64,000 nucleotides of DNA from Sphingobacteriales bacterium. GTDB taxonomy: Bacteria; Bacteroidota; Bacteroidia; Chitinophagales; Chitinophagaceae. The notes beneath the pieces were generated by a model, which was not told the DNA's origin, did not search any database, and saw only the letters and a list, made by a program, of their open reading frames with translations. This document shows, in pieces, positions 9,295 to 18,409 of this stretch; position 1 is the first letter of the stretch, and every line of letters starts with the position of its first letter. The stretch spans positions 206,495 to 270,494 of the forward strand of contig RXJG01000006.1 of NCBI GenBank assembly GCA_003963365.1. Direction: 5' to 3'. Both the position numbers and the translations under genes were made by a program.

Positions 9295-9768
9295 ATGAAA
9301 AAGTTAATCGCATTACTATCCATCATCACTATTATTTTCATTACACAAAAAACAAATGCACAGGATTATCGTCACCAGTTAGGTGTTCGTATTGGAAGTG
9401 TTGACCAGGTATTATCCACCGGTTTTACTTACAAATACAACTTTGCCAATAATACCGCCGTTGAGGGAATTTTAAATGTAAAAGATGATATCGCATTAGG
9501 CGCTTTGTACGAAAAGAAAACACCGTTAGGCAATCCTGCCGGGCTGGCCTGGTATTACGGAGCAGGTGCCTATGTTGGTTTTGGAAAAGAAAATAATCTA
9601 GGCGCCACAGGCATTCTTGGATTTGATTACCAGTTTAGCGGCAACCTGCCATTGAATGTTTCCATCGACTGGAAACCCGAATTGAATTTAGTAAAATCGG
9701 TAGCATTCAGGGCCGCAACCATTGGTGTCTCCGTCAGGTTCTCCTTAAGAAATATTGGTGCTAAATAA
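9295..9768 (+). CDS. Small predicted outer-membrane beta-barrel-like protein
   Basis: A 157-residue exported protein with a signal peptide (residues 1-22, ending TNAQ). The mature part alternates hydrophobic and polar residues and has glycine-rich turns (YYGAGAYVGFGKENNLGATG), typical of small 8-stranded barrels of the OmpW/OmpX kind seen in Bacteroidota. It ends with an aromatic strand (VRFSLRN). No enzymatic motif is visible and the function is unknown. It is followed by a strong intrinsic terminator, so its transcript ends before the Nnr gene. Confidence 0.75.
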   Translation: MKKLIALLSIITIIFITQKTNAQDYRHQLGVRIGSVDQVLSTGFTYKYNFANNTAVEGILNVKDDIALGALYEKKTPLGNPAGLAWYYGAGAYVGFGKENNLGATGILGFDYQFSGNLPLNVSIDWKPELNLVKSVAFRAATIGVSVRFSLRNIGAK

Positions 9769-9791
9769 AACCGGTTTCAAATAATTAGCTG

Positions 9792-9825
9792 AGCCATCTC
9801 ATAACAAATATGAGATGGCTTTTTT
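9792..9825 (+). terminator. Intrinsic terminator after the small barrel gene
   Basis: A perfect 12-bp stem (9792-9803 with 9809-9820, arm AGCCATCTCATA) with a 5-base loop is followed by TTTTT. A start codon for the Nnr gene at 9810 would lie inside this hairpin, which argues for the ATG at 9837. Confidence 0.93.
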
Positions 9826-9836
9826 ACATTTATAGT

Positions 9837-11357
9837 ATGAAAATATTTAGTGCGGAACAGATTCGTAATTGGGATGCTTATACCATCGCACACGAACCGG
9901 TTACTTCCATTAACCTGGTGGAAAGAGCCACCACTGCCTGCTACGAATGGATCACTAATATTTTTCTTTCAACCCGGGAAAGTGCAGATAAGCACTTTAA
10001 AATATTTTGTGGCAAAGGTAATAATGGTGCAGATGGATTGGCCATTGCAAGAATGTTGTTGAACAACGGTAAAAAAGTTACTGTTTATATCCTGGAATTT
10101 GGACACAAAGGCACTGCTGATTTTCAAATCAACCTGCAACGCCTGCACGAACTAACCACCGGTATTCATTTCATACAGTCGGCTGAATTCTTCCCGCTGA
10201 TTAATAAAGAAGATATTGTTATTGATGCCATATTGGGTACAGGATTAAATAAACCATTGGATAATTTTACTGCCGAATTAGCCGCTTATATCAATCAATC
10301 CGCAGCAACAGTAATAGCTGTAGATATCCCGTCAGGCATGTTTGCAGATAAAAGCTGTAAAGAAACGATTACTATTAAAGCCAGTCACACCCTTAGCTTT
10401 CAGCAATACAAACTTGCTTTTTTATTACCTGAAAATGAAGACAGAGTTGGACAGGTTCATATTCTAAATATCGGGCTGCATAACCAGTATTACCACAATG
10501 AACCAGCCAGGTTTGAACTGACTGAAAAAAAACTGGTGAGTAAAATCTATCGTCCCCGAAAAACATTTTCACACAAAGGGACTTATGGTCATGCTGCTTT
10601 AATTACCGGCAGTATAGGTTTTATGGGTGCCGCCACATTAAGTGCTGCAGCCTGTATGCGAAGCGGTGCCGGGAAGTTAACATGCTATATTCCCCGTTGT
10701 GGTTATGAAATAATGCAAATAGCTGTTCCCGAAGCAATGAGCAAAATAAGTGGCAAAGAAAATTATATTGATGAATTTGATCCCGTTGCTGCACATGAAG
10801 CAATCGGTATTGGTCCGGGTATTGGATTACATCCTTTAACCATTTCGGCGCTGGAAAAAGTTTTTGTCTCCGCACAAAAGCCTATCGTGGTGGATGCTGA
10901 TGCTTTGAATATACTTGCCGGCAACAAAGCTTTACTGCATAAACTTCCGTCTTATTCCATACTTACCCCGCATCCAAAAGAATTTGAAAGAATGTTTGGG
11001 GAATCATCCAATGATTTTGAAAGAATCGAAGCAGCACTGGCAAAAGCAAAACAATTAAATTGTTTCATCATCCTTAAGGGGCATTATAGTTTTATTGCCT
11101 GCCCGGATGGCAAAGGGTATTTCAACAGCACCGGCAATGCAGGTATGGCAACAGCAGGTAGTGGTGATGTGTTAGCAGGAATATTAGTAGGTCTATTAGC
11201 GCAGGGATATACTCCGCTGGAAACATGCATCCTGGGAACTTACCTGCACGGACTGGCTGGCGATATTGCCGCATCCAAACTGTCAATGGAAGCTATGATA
11301 GCCGGTGACATTACCCATCAGCTGGGTGAAGCGTTTAAAATCCTGTACAAAAAATAA
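9837..11357 (+). CDS. nnr: Bifunctional NAD(P)H-hydrate epimerase / ADP-dependent dehydratase
   Basis: Repairs hydrated NADH and NADPH in the cytoplasm. The ATG at 9837 (MKIFSAEQIRNWD) is chosen because the upstream in-frame start lies in a terminator hairpin. It gives about 506 residues. The N-terminal YjeF_N epimerase domain (about 1-215) has the KGNNGADGLAIARML motif and VIDAILGTGLNKP. The C-terminal ribokinase-like dehydratase domain (about 225-505) has the signature TAGSGDVLAGILVGLL. Both halves look intact and the length is standard. The gene is convergent with the efflux cluster. Confidence 0.95.
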   Translation: MKIFSAEQIRNWDAYTIAHEPVTSINLVERATTACYEWITNIFLSTRESADKHFKIFCGKGNNGADGLAIARMLLNNGKKVTVYILEFGHKGTADFQINLQRLHELTTGIHFIQSAEFFPLINKEDIVIDAILGTGLNKPLDNFTAELAAYINQSAATVIAVDIPSGMFADKSCKETITIKASHTLSFQQYKLAFLLPENEDRVGQVHILNIGLHNQYYHNEPARFELTEKKLVSKIYRPRKTFSHKGTYGHAALITGSIGFMGAATLSAAACMRSGAGKLTCYIPRCGYEIMQIAVPEAMSKISGKENYIDEFDPVAAHEAIGIGPGIGLHPLTISALEKVFVSAQKPIVVDADALNILAGNKALLHKLPSYSILTPHPKEFERMFGESSNDFERIEAALAKAKQLNCFIILKGHYSFIACPDGKGYFNSTGNAGMATAGSGDVLAGILVGLLAQGYTPLETCILGTYLHGLAGDIAASKLSMEAMIAGDITHQLGEAFKILYKK

Positions 11358-11404
11358 ATCAGTCAACAATCTCAATATACAGTTTTCAAACTGGAAACTT
11401 CGCC

Positions 11405-11428
11405 GTTGCTGGTCGCCTCACCAGCAAC
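11405..11428. repeat. Perfect hairpin in the convergent nnr/tolC gap
   Basis: A 9-bp perfect inverted repeat (arm GTTGCTGGT, loop CGCCTC) lies between two convergent stop codons. It has no T-tract on either side, so it is not a textbook intrinsic terminator. It may protect 3' ends or slow polymerase for either transcript. Confidence 0.5.
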
Positions 11429-11431
11429 TAC

Positions 11432-12853
11432 CTACTTCCATCCCCCACCCAGCGACTGGTACAACTCAACTATGGCACCTAGCTGCTGCCGTTGTATGGA
11501 AGCTAAATTTAACTCAGCCTGCAATGCATTACCCTGTGCAGTGATTACTTCCAAATAATTAGCCAGGTCGCTTTTAAATAAAAGTTTAGCATTAAAAACA
11601 GCCCGGTGCAGGGTATCAACCTGTCCTGTAGCTATCTCTCGCTGCTGTTTTAGTTTATCATTTTTTACCAGGGCATTGGTCACTTCTTCTGTTGCCTGCA
11701 AAACAGATTGCCTGAATTTAATAACAGCCTGTTCACGTTGCAATTTGGCTACTTCATATTGCGTTTTTAACTGTCTTCTTCTAAAAATGGGTTCGGCAAT
11801 GGTACCAGCAGCTAAGCCAAACAATGAATTAGGAATGCTGAACCAGTTACTGGCTTTAAAAGATTCTAATCCAGCACCTGCCGTAATGTTTAAGGTGGGA
11901 TACATATTAGCCTGCTTAATACCCACCTGTGTATTGGCAATCATCAAAGCCAGTTCAGTTGAACGGACATCCGGGCGGCGGCTAACCATGGCCACGGGCA
12001 AACCGGTAGTAAGATTTTCATTCATCACAATACTGTTCAGCGAAGCTGTTCTTGCAATAGTACCGGGCAACTGACCGGTCAGGGTTTGCAAAGCGTTTTC
12101 CTGCAAAGCAATACTTTGTTCCAGTTGTGGTATGAGTAAAGCAGTAGATTGTTTTTGTGCTTCTGCCTGCTGCACGGCCAGTGCGTTGCTTAAGCCGGCA
12201 TCTTTTAATAAACGGGTAGCCACTAAAAAACTATCACTCAGTACTAAATTTCTTTTAGTAATCTCCAGTTGCTTATCCAGCGTTAAAAGATTAAAATAAG
12301 CCTGTGCAATATCTGCCACCAGTTTAGTTTGTATGGCTTTGGCTGCTTCGGTTGTTTGCAAATATTCAGTCAGCACTATTTCTTTCTGTCCCCTTATCTT
12401 TCCCCATATATCTGCCTCCCAGGATAAATTAATGGCCGTATTATAATTTTCCAGGTAGCTCTTACCTAAAAAACTATTCAGGCTGATACCGTTTAAACTG
12501 TTATTGGATGGACGGGAAATTTGACCGGTAATTTGCAAATTGACTTCCGGCAATTGCAGCAGTTTGCTTTGCTTTAATTGCTGCTGGGCAATATCAATCC
12601 TGTTTATTGCTATTAATAAGTCATGATTGTGCTGAATTCCTTTTTCAATTAATCCCTGTAAAGTGGTATCGGTAAAAAAAATTTTCCATTCTATATCCGC
12701 TATACTGCTCGTATCCCCAAAACTCACCGTCGCAAATTGTTTGGGCAATTCCAAAGCAGGCCGCTGATATTTCTTGCCCATGGTGCAGGCAGCCAAAACA
12801 ACTACCATTAAAAGTAATGGCAAAGAGTAGTTTATATTTTTCGTTTGTAACAT
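11432..12853 (-). CDS. TolC-type outer-membrane efflux lipoprotein (NodT/OprM family)
   Basis: Outer-membrane channel of the tripartite RND pump encoded just upstream on the same strand. The signal peptide ends in a lipobox (VVVLAAC, lipidated Cys at about 23), followed by GKKYQRPALELP as in OprM-type proteins. Two OEP repeats cover about 60-260 and 270-470, with long coiled-coil-prone Gln/Ala/Leu helices. The C-terminus VELYQSLGGGWK is the classic family ending. At 473 residues the length is normal. Start at ATG 12853, 30 bases after the pump gene stop, so it is probably the last cistron of the operon. Confidence 0.94.
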   Translation of the reverse strand: MLQTKNINYSLPLLLMVVVLAACTMGKKYQRPALELPKQFATVSFGDTSSIADIEWKIFFTDTTLQGLIEKGIQHNHDLLIAINRIDIAQQQLKQSKLLQLPEVNLQITGQISRPSNNSLNGISLNSFLGKSYLENYNTAINLSWEADIWGKIRGQKEIVLTEYLQTTEAAKAIQTKLVADIAQAYFNLLTLDKQLEITKRNLVLSDSFLVATRLLKDAGLSNALAVQQAEAQKQSTALLIPQLEQSIALQENALQTLTGQLPGTIARTASLNSIVMNENLTTGLPVAMVSRRPDVRSTELALMIANTQVGIKQANMYPTLNITAGAGLESFKASNWFSIPNSLFGLAAGTIAEPIFRRRQLKTQYEVAKLQREQAVIKFRQSVLQATEEVTNALVKNDKLKQQREIATGQVDTLHRAVFNAKLLFKSDLANYLEVITAQGNALQAELNLASIQRQQLGAIVELYQSLGGGWK

Positions 12854-12883
12854 GTTTCTTTTGTTTATATCCTTTCTTAATCT

Positions 12884-15800
12884 TTATTCTGACAGATCAG
12901 GTACTGCATCTTCCTGTATATGCCGGTCTTTTCTTCCAAACCGCTCATGCAGGTACTGGAAAATAACAAACAACACCGGTATGATGAATATACCCAGTAT
13001 TACACCGGTAAGCATACCCCCAATAGCCCCAGTTCCAATAGAACGGTTGCCCAAAGCAGAACCACCTTTGGCCCAGGTTAATGGCAATAACCCCATAATA
13101 AAAGCAAATGACGTCATCAATATTGGGCGAAGCCTTAAACGGGAAGCTTCCAGTGCAGAATCGATTAATGGTTTACCTGCCCTTCTTCGCTGCACAGCAT
13201 ACTCCACAATTAATATGGCATTCTTGGCTAATAATCCCACCAGCATAATCAATCCTATCTGCACATAAATATTATTTTCAATACCGGCTAAATTGATAAA
13301 TGCAAATACACCCAGCACACCCGTGGGAACAGTTAATATTACGGCCAGTGGCAAAATATAACTTTCATATTGTGCCGCCAGCAGGAAAAACACAAACACT
13401 ACACTCAGCAAAAAGATAAAAGCAGTTTGATTACCCGTTTTTATTTCTTCCCTGGTTACACCTGTCCATTCATAAGCATACCCCCGTGGTAATACCTGTT
13501 TAGCTGTTTCTTCCACAGCCTTAATGGCATCACCCGTACTATAACCCGGTTTGGGTTGTCCGTTTATGGCTACTGCATGAAATAGATTATTTCTGGTTAC
13601 CGTTTCCGGCCCGTATACTCTCTTCAATGTTACCAGTGTATTCACAGGAACCATTCCGCCGCTGCTGTTCTTTACATAAATACCATTTAATGAATTCGCA
13701 TCATTACGGTAAGGAATATCAGCCTGGGCCATTACCCGGTAGTATTTTCCGAAACGGTTGAAGTCTGAAACAAAACTTCCGCCGAAATAAATTTGTAATG
13801 TTTGCATCAATTCACTTACCGGTACACCTAATTGTTTTGCCTTAAGATTATCTACTTCAATGGTGTATTGCGGGTTACCGGCTGCAAACGTGGTAAAAGC
13901 AAAAGCAATTTCTTTGCGCTGCAGTAAAGCACCTATGAAAGCCCATGCCGTATTACCCAGCTTTTCCAGTGAACCATTTGACCGGTCCTGTAACATAAAT
14001 TCAAAACCGCTTACATTACCAAAACCCTGCACCGTTGGGAAATTAAAGAAGAAGGTGCTGGCACCTTTTACTTTACTTACCTCCTGCGTCAATTCACCAG
14101 CCACAGCATCTGGATTTTTCACCTCACCTCTTTTATCATAATCTTTTAACCGTATAAAACCTGTAGCGAAAGCAGAAGCATTAGAAAAGCTGATAAAGTT
14201 TAATCCATCTACTACATACAGGTGATCTTTTGCTTTCACTTTATCCACAATACTGTCAATAGCCCTGGTGGCAGCTATTGTTCGTTGCAACGAGCTGCCC
14301 GGCGGTGTGTTTACTGAATACAAAACAAATCCCTGGTCTTCGGTGGGAATAAACCCGGTAGGTGTGGTTCTTACGAGCCATACACATACCGCAGTTATTA
14401 TAACCAGTGCTGTTAACGTAATCCATTTACGACGGGTAAGAAACCGGAGACTTTGCACATATTTATTCGTCATCGATTTAAACCCGGCATTAAAAGCATC
14501 AAAAAATCTTGCTCCAAATCCTTTCCTTCTTTTATCTGCACCCTCCTCTTCGTTATGTGGGTTTTTTAAGAACAATGCACATAAAGCCGGACTTAATGTC
14601 AATGCATTTACAGCAGAAATTAAAATGGCAATGACCAATGTAAAAGCAAACTGGCGGTAGAACACCCCTGCAGGACCTTTCATAAACCCAACGGGTATAA
14701 ACACGGCCGCCATTACTAATGTAATAGATATAATGGCGCCTGATATTTCATTCATCGATTGAAGCGTAGCCAACCGTGCCGGTAAACCCGTCCGTTCCAT
14801 TTTTGAATGCGCTGCTTCCACTACCACTATTGCATCATCTACCACAATACCAATTGCCAGTACCAATGCAAACAGTGTTAGCAGGTTCAACGTAAATCCA
14901 AATAGTTGTAAAAAGAAAAACGTTCCGATGATAGCAACCGGTACCGCAATTGCCGGGATAAGGGTAGAACGAAAATCCTGCAGGAATAAAAACACCATTA
15001 AAAACACCAGGATAAACGCTACTAACAATGTTTCTCTTACCTGGTGAATAGATGAATCCAAAAATTCTTTCGAGTTATACATCACCGTCGTCTTAATTCC
15101 TTTGGGAAGCGTTTTATTAAATTCACCCAGCAGCTTTTCAATCCTGGTAAGAATATCGTTGGCATTGGAACCCGCTGTTTGTAATACTCCAAAACCTGAA
15201 ACGGGCTTCCCATCCATGCGGCTGCTGGAAGAATAAGTATAGGAACCAAACTCTACTCTTGCCACATCTTTTAAATGAACAGCAGATCCATCTGCCCTGG
15301 CTTTGATGATAAAGTTTTCGTAATCTTCCCGCTGGTTTAATTTTCCTTTATACTTTAATACATATTCAAATGTTTCATTACTGTTTTGTCCCAATCTTCC
15401 CGGGGCTGCTTCTATGTTTTGGTCTTTAATGGCATTCATCACATCCTGCGGTGTAAGATTATTAGCCACTAACCGGTCGGGCTTTAACCATATACGCATA
15501 GAATAATCCTTGGCACCGAATACCTGCGCCTGTGCTACACCGGGTACCCGTTGTACTTGCGGGATAAGGCTGATTTTAATATAATTCTCAATAAACAATT
15601 CATCATACTGTGTACTGTCCTCACTGGAAACAGCCACAAACATGATAAAACTGTTCTGTACTTTTTGAGTAGAGATACCAGCCTGCACCACTTCCGGCGG
15701 CACCTGGCTAATGGCCCTTGATACCCTGTTTTGTACGTTTACTGCTGCGATATCAGGATTGGTTCCCTGTTCAAAAAATACGGTGATCGACATGCTTCCA

Positions 15801-16054
15801 TCATTATTGGAATTGGAAGTCATGTAAGTCATATTTTCCACCCCGTTAATCGCTTCTTCGATGGGTGTGGCAACCGAGCGGGCCACTACTTCAGCATTGG
15901 CGCCGGGATAAAAAGCCGATACCTGCACACTTGGTGGCGCAATATCCGGGAATAAAGTAACCGGTAAAGTATATAATGCCAATCCACCCAGCAACAGCAA
16001 TATGATGGAGACAACAGTTGATAGCACCGGTCTTTCGATAAATCTTTTTAGCAT
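12884..16054 (-). CDS. RND multidrug efflux transporter, HAE1 family (AcrB-like)
   Basis: Inner-membrane proton-driven exporter of hydrophobic and amphiphilic compounds. The 1056-residue length and the N-terminus MLKRFIERPVLSTVVSIILL are typical. Twelve membrane helices are arranged as 1+5 twice, with two large periplasmic loops. The TM4 proton-relay segment LVLAIGIVVDDAIVVVE carries the Asp pair. The TM10-12 region includes MLVGLLAKNAILIVEYA. The Gly-rich PGSSLQRT and the phenylalanine-rich pocket region are present. It lies between the adaptor (64-bp gap) and the TolC gene (30-bp gap), giving a complete tripartite system. Substrates cannot be read from sequence. Confidence 0.97.
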   Translation of the reverse strand: MLKRFIERPVLSTVVSIILLLLGGLALYTLPVTLFPDIAPPSVQVSAFYPGANAEVVARSVATPIEEAINGVENMTYMTSNSNNDGSMSITVFFEQGTNPDIAAVNVQNRVSRAISQVPPEVVQAGISTQKVQNSFIMFVAVSSEDSTQYDELFIENYIKISLIPQVQRVPGVAQAQVFGAKDYSMRIWLKPDRLVANNLTPQDVMNAIKDQNIEAAPGRLGQNSNETFEYVLKYKGKLNQREDYENFIIKARADGSAVHLKDVARVEFGSYTYSSSSRMDGKPVSGFGVLQTAGSNANDILTRIEKLLGEFNKTLPKGIKTTVMYNSKEFLDSSIHQVRETLLVAFILVFLMVFLFLQDFRSTLIPAIAVPVAIIGTFFFLQLFGFTLNLLTLFALVLAIGIVVDDAIVVVEAAHSKMERTGLPARLATLQSMNEISGAIISITLVMAAVFIPVGFMKGPAGVFYRQFAFTLVIAILISAVNALTLSPALCALFLKNPHNEEEGADKRRKGFGARFFDAFNAGFKSMTNKYVQSLRFLTRRKWITLTALVIITAVCVWLVRTTPTGFIPTEDQGFVLYSVNTPPGSSLQRTIAATRAIDSIVDKVKAKDHLYVVDGLNFISFSNASAFATGFIRLKDYDKRGEVKNPDAVAGELTQEVSKVKGASTFFFNFPTVQGFGNVSGFEFMLQDRSNGSLEKLGNTAWAFIGALLQRKEIAFAFTTFAAGNPQYTIEVDNLKAKQLGVPVSELMQTLQIYFGGSFVSDFNRFGKYYRVMAQADIPYRNDANSLNGIYVKNSSGGMVPVNTLVTLKRVYGPETVTRNNLFHAVAINGQPKPGYSTGDAIKAVEETAKQVLPRGYAYEWTGVTREEIKTGNQTAFIFLLSVVFVFFLLAAQYESYILPLAVILTVPTGVLGVFAFINLAGIENNIYVQIGLIMLVGLLAKNAILIVEYAVQRRRAGKPLIDSALEASRLRLRPILMTSFAFIMGLLPLTWAKGGSALGNRSIGTGAIGGMLTGVILGIFIIPVLFVIFQYLHERFGRKDRHIQEDAVPDLSE

Positions 16055-16118
16055 GTAATTATTTTTTCCTGGCTCTTAAAAATTAAAAGGAATAAAAAGG
16101 AAGCATTCGTTTACTCAT

Positions 16119-17303
16119 TTACAACGGTTTCACCTTTAACAAACTATCTAATGATATGGGTTGAGGTATAATCTTCATACCATCTCTCAGGTTTCCTGTT
16201 CCGGCAAAAACAATTTTATCCCCTGCTTTAACACCCCCTGCAGCAAAATAGTAAACAGCTGTTTTTCCATTTATAGTAATAGGTTTACTTTGTACTTTAT
16301 TACTGTCGCCTACTGCAAAAACAAATACTTTATCCTGTATTTCAAAGGTGGCTTCCTGTGGCACCACCAAAGCGTCTTGCTGTAACTGCGATATCCTCAC
16401 TTTACCTGTATTGCCCGAACGTAGCAACCGGTCTTCATTGGGAAAAGCCGCCCGGAAACTGATAGTACCGATCGTATTGCTGAATTGTCCTGTTACCAGC
16501 TGCACTTTTCCTTTTTGTTTATAAACACTGCCATCCGCCAGTACCAGTTCAACAGCGGGCATTTGTTTTATTTTCTCTTCAACCGTCTTACCGGGAAATT
16601 GATTTTTGAATTGGATAAAATCATTTTCACTCAAAGAAAAATAGGCATACACTTCCTGCAGTTCAGAAATAACGGTTAATGGTTCGATCGTACTAAGACC
16701 AACCAGGCTTCCTGTTTTAAGAGGAATACGCCCAAGATATCCATCCACCGGTGCTTTAATAGTAGTGTAGCCTAAATTGATAGCTGCATTTTGTACCATT
16801 GCTTCTGCCTGTGCAACATTGGCCGTTGCCGCATCGTAAGCAGCCTGTGCAGTTTTTAACTGTACATCAGACACCACATTATTTTGTACCAGCGGAGTAA
16901 TCTTTGTTACATTGATTTGTGCATTAACCTGGTTGGCTTTTGCAGCAGCTAATGTCGCTTTGGCATTGTTCAATTGCTCTGCGTAAGGCTGATCGTTTAT
17001 ATGAAATAACGGTTGCCCTTTTTTTACAAAAGCACCTTCATCCACATATATTTTATCAAGATACCCATTTACCTGTGGACGAATTTCAATATCCTTACTT
17101 CCCTGCAGGGAAGCAGCATATTCTTTGTAAGTGGTAGCTGTTGTATTACTCACAGTGATTACCGGCAGTTGCGGTGTTGGTTGTTCAAATCCTGCCTGGT
17201 TGCCGGATGATGAATTACATCCGTAAACAATAAATAGAGTGATGGCAACTATACATAAATTGTTTGCTCTTTTTAATAATGCCGTTGGATTGATTGCTTG
17301 CAT
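16119..17303 (-). CDS. RND efflux periplasmic adaptor lipoprotein (AcrA/MexA-like)
   Basis: Membrane-fusion protein linking the RND pump to the TolC channel. A signal peptide with lipobox-like IVYGC (Cys about 29) suggests lipid anchoring. The lipoyl half-motif YLDKIYVDEGAFVKKGQPLF and its partner TTIKAPVDGYLGRIPLKTG flank an alpha-hairpin rich in Ala/Gln (about 95-165). Beta-barrel and membrane-proximal domains fill the C-terminal half. The 394-residue length is usual. First cistron of the three-gene pump unit; a 262-bp gap to tetR probably holds its own promoter, though no TAnnTTTG match was found there. Confidence 0.95.
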   Translation of the reverse strand: MQAINPTALLKRANNLCIVAITLFIVYGCNSSSGNQAGFEQPTPQLPVITVSNTTATTYKEYAASLQGSKDIEIRPQVNGYLDKIYVDEGAFVKKGQPLFHINDQPYAEQLNNAKATLAAAKANQVNAQINVTKITPLVQNNVVSDVQLKTAQAAYDAATANVAQAEAMVQNAAINLGYTTIKAPVDGYLGRIPLKTGSLVGLSTIEPLTVISELQEVYAYFSLSENDFIQFKNQFPGKTVEEKIKQMPAVELVLADGSVYKQKGKVQLVTGQFSNTIGTISFRAAFPNEDRLLRSGNTGKVRISQLQQDALVVPQEATFEIQDKVFVFAVGDSNKVQSKPITINGKTAVYYFAAGGVKAGDKIVFAGTGNLRDGMKIIPQPISLDSLLKVKPL

Positions 17304-17565
17304 TTTTTACTTTTTTTCTGTTAATGAAAATCCCATGCCTTTTAATGTCCATACTGCTTTTTGTTACGACGAACAGCAATTGCATAACCGGACAATTATT
17401 AGACCTTTTCTAATTAAACTCTTTTACAGTTTTACATAAGAAACACTTTCGCAGAACACGGTACATCTTTCTGCAGAGAAACAACAAAGGGATAAATTGG
17501 AATAGTTGGTTGCTGTTTTCGGGGAACAGTTTATTGCTGAAAATACTTTGTTATAAGTGATAAAA

Positions 17566-18165
17566 TTATCCAAGATTCTTAATAAACCCATCAACTGCAT
17601 CTTCCATCACCAGTTTATTTATTTCATCTGACACGGCCGAACCTCTCATATTCTTCAAAGATATTAAACCATGCAGTATTGACCAGAAGGTATAATATTT
17701 CAAACAGGAATCTGCATCCTTGCTTTTACCCTTTTTAATCAATCGGCTGATTGGCTCATTTACCAGTGTTCTGAAACTTGTTTTCTCCGGAAGACATTTC
17801 TCTATTTCGCAACCCGTCATCCCCATTCCGTACATCAGCTGGTAATACTCTTTATTGCGGGAAGCAAAATCCCAGTAAGCATGAGCAATTATCTTTAATT
17901 GTTCTGCAGGATCATCCGTCTCCTCTTTGGCTGCTTCAATTTTCTGCGCCAGTTTCTTAAACCCCTCTTTGCCAAATTCAAAAAGGATAGCTTCCTTGTT
18001 TTCAAAATAATCGTAAATAACAGGCACACTGTATTCTATTGAATCAGCAATCTTCCGTATAGAAAGTGATTGCCAGCCCTCTTCCTTAACCATTTCCCAG
18101 GCTGTGCTGAGAATGGCTGTCCGAACCTTTTCTTTTTCCCTCAGCCGGCGTTCTGTGATTCCCAT
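17566..18165 (-). CDS. TetR/AcrR-family transcriptional regulator
   Basis: Probable local repressor of the efflux operon downstream on the same strand. The N-terminal helix-turn-helix (about 12-58) reads RTAILSTAWEMVKEEGWQSL then SIRKIADSIEYSVPVIYDYF, a good TetR_N signature. The C-terminal domain (about 75-199) resembles the TetR_C WHG type (YYQLMYGMG; FWSILHGLISL). Length of 199 residues is typical. A perfect CTAACA-C-TGTTAG palindrome sits between the gene and its -7 box, suggesting autorepression. I found no second copy of that palindrome before the adaptor gene, so direct control of the pump is inferred from adjacency only. Confidence 0.93.
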   Translation of the reverse strand: MGITERRLREKEKVRTAILSTAWEMVKEEGWQSLSIRKIADSIEYSVPVIYDYFENKEAILFEFGKEGFKKLAQKIEAAKEETDDPAEQLKIIAHAYWDFASRNKEYYQLMYGMGMTGCEIEKCLPEKTSFRTLVNEPISRLIKKGKSKDADSCLKYYTFWSILHGLISLKNMRGSAVSDEINKLVMEDAVDGFIKNLG

Positions 18166-18178
18166 ATCATTATTTTTC

Positions 18179-18191
18179 CTAACACTGTTAG
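18179..18191 (-). promoter_or_regulatory. Candidate TetR operator palindrome
   Basis: The 13-base sequence CTAACACTGTTAG has perfect 6-bp arms around one central base. It lies directly downstream of the tetR -7 box (18192-18199) and 13 bases before the tetR start codon, where bound repressor would cover the transcription start. Confidence 0.45.
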
Positions 18192-18223
18192 CAAATTTAA
18201 CGACGTTTGTATCAGACTACCAA
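18192..18223 (-). promoter_or_regulatory. Candidate tetR promoter (TTG, N21, TAAATTTG)
   Basis: Minus-strand -7 box TAAATTTG at 18192-18199 matches TAnnTTTG. A TTG lies 21 bases upstream (18221-18223), within the Bacteroidota -33 spacing. The predicted start is near 18187, inside the palindrome. Confidence 0.5.
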
Positions 18224-18288
18224 AAAAAAAATAATACTCAACTTATTTACTGTATAAATTCAAGCAATTTGTGAGCGACATCTGCAAC

Positions 18289-18332
18289 CAAATCTTCAAA
18301 TTTTCAAATCCACAAATCACCAAATCCCAAAT
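18289..18332. repeat. Phased CAAAT short tandem repeat
   Basis: Six CAAAT pentamers begin at 18289, 18297, 18305, 18313, 18321 and 18328, so the period is 8, 8, 8, 8, 7 bases with variable spacers. It lies in the divergent tetR/hppA intergenic region. No coding potential is seen. Confidence 0.7.
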
Positions 18333-18366
18333 TCTCCCCACCGCTCTATATTTAACGCTTTCCCCC

Positions 18367-18374
18367 TATCTTTG
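18367..18374 (+). promoter_or_regulatory. Candidate hppA -7 box TATCTTTG
   Basis: TATCTTTG is a full TAnnTTTG match, the same octamer as at rnpB. It ends 35 bases before the hppA ATG, giving a leader of about 30 nt. No TTG lies at the -33 spacing. Confidence 0.45.
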
Positions 18375-18409
18375 CCGACCTTAAAATCAACAGCTTATAA
18401 TAACTGTAT

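Noticed and set aside
9810-9836. Upstream in-frame start for the NAD(P)HX repair enzyme
   Set aside because: The extra codons are part of the terminator hairpin of the preceding gene and the family N-terminus begins at the ATG at 9837.
12852-13268. 138-codon rightward frame across the tolC/RND boundary
   Set aside because: Lies antisense to the conserved RND C-terminal coding sequence; codon pattern is a shadow of the pump gene.
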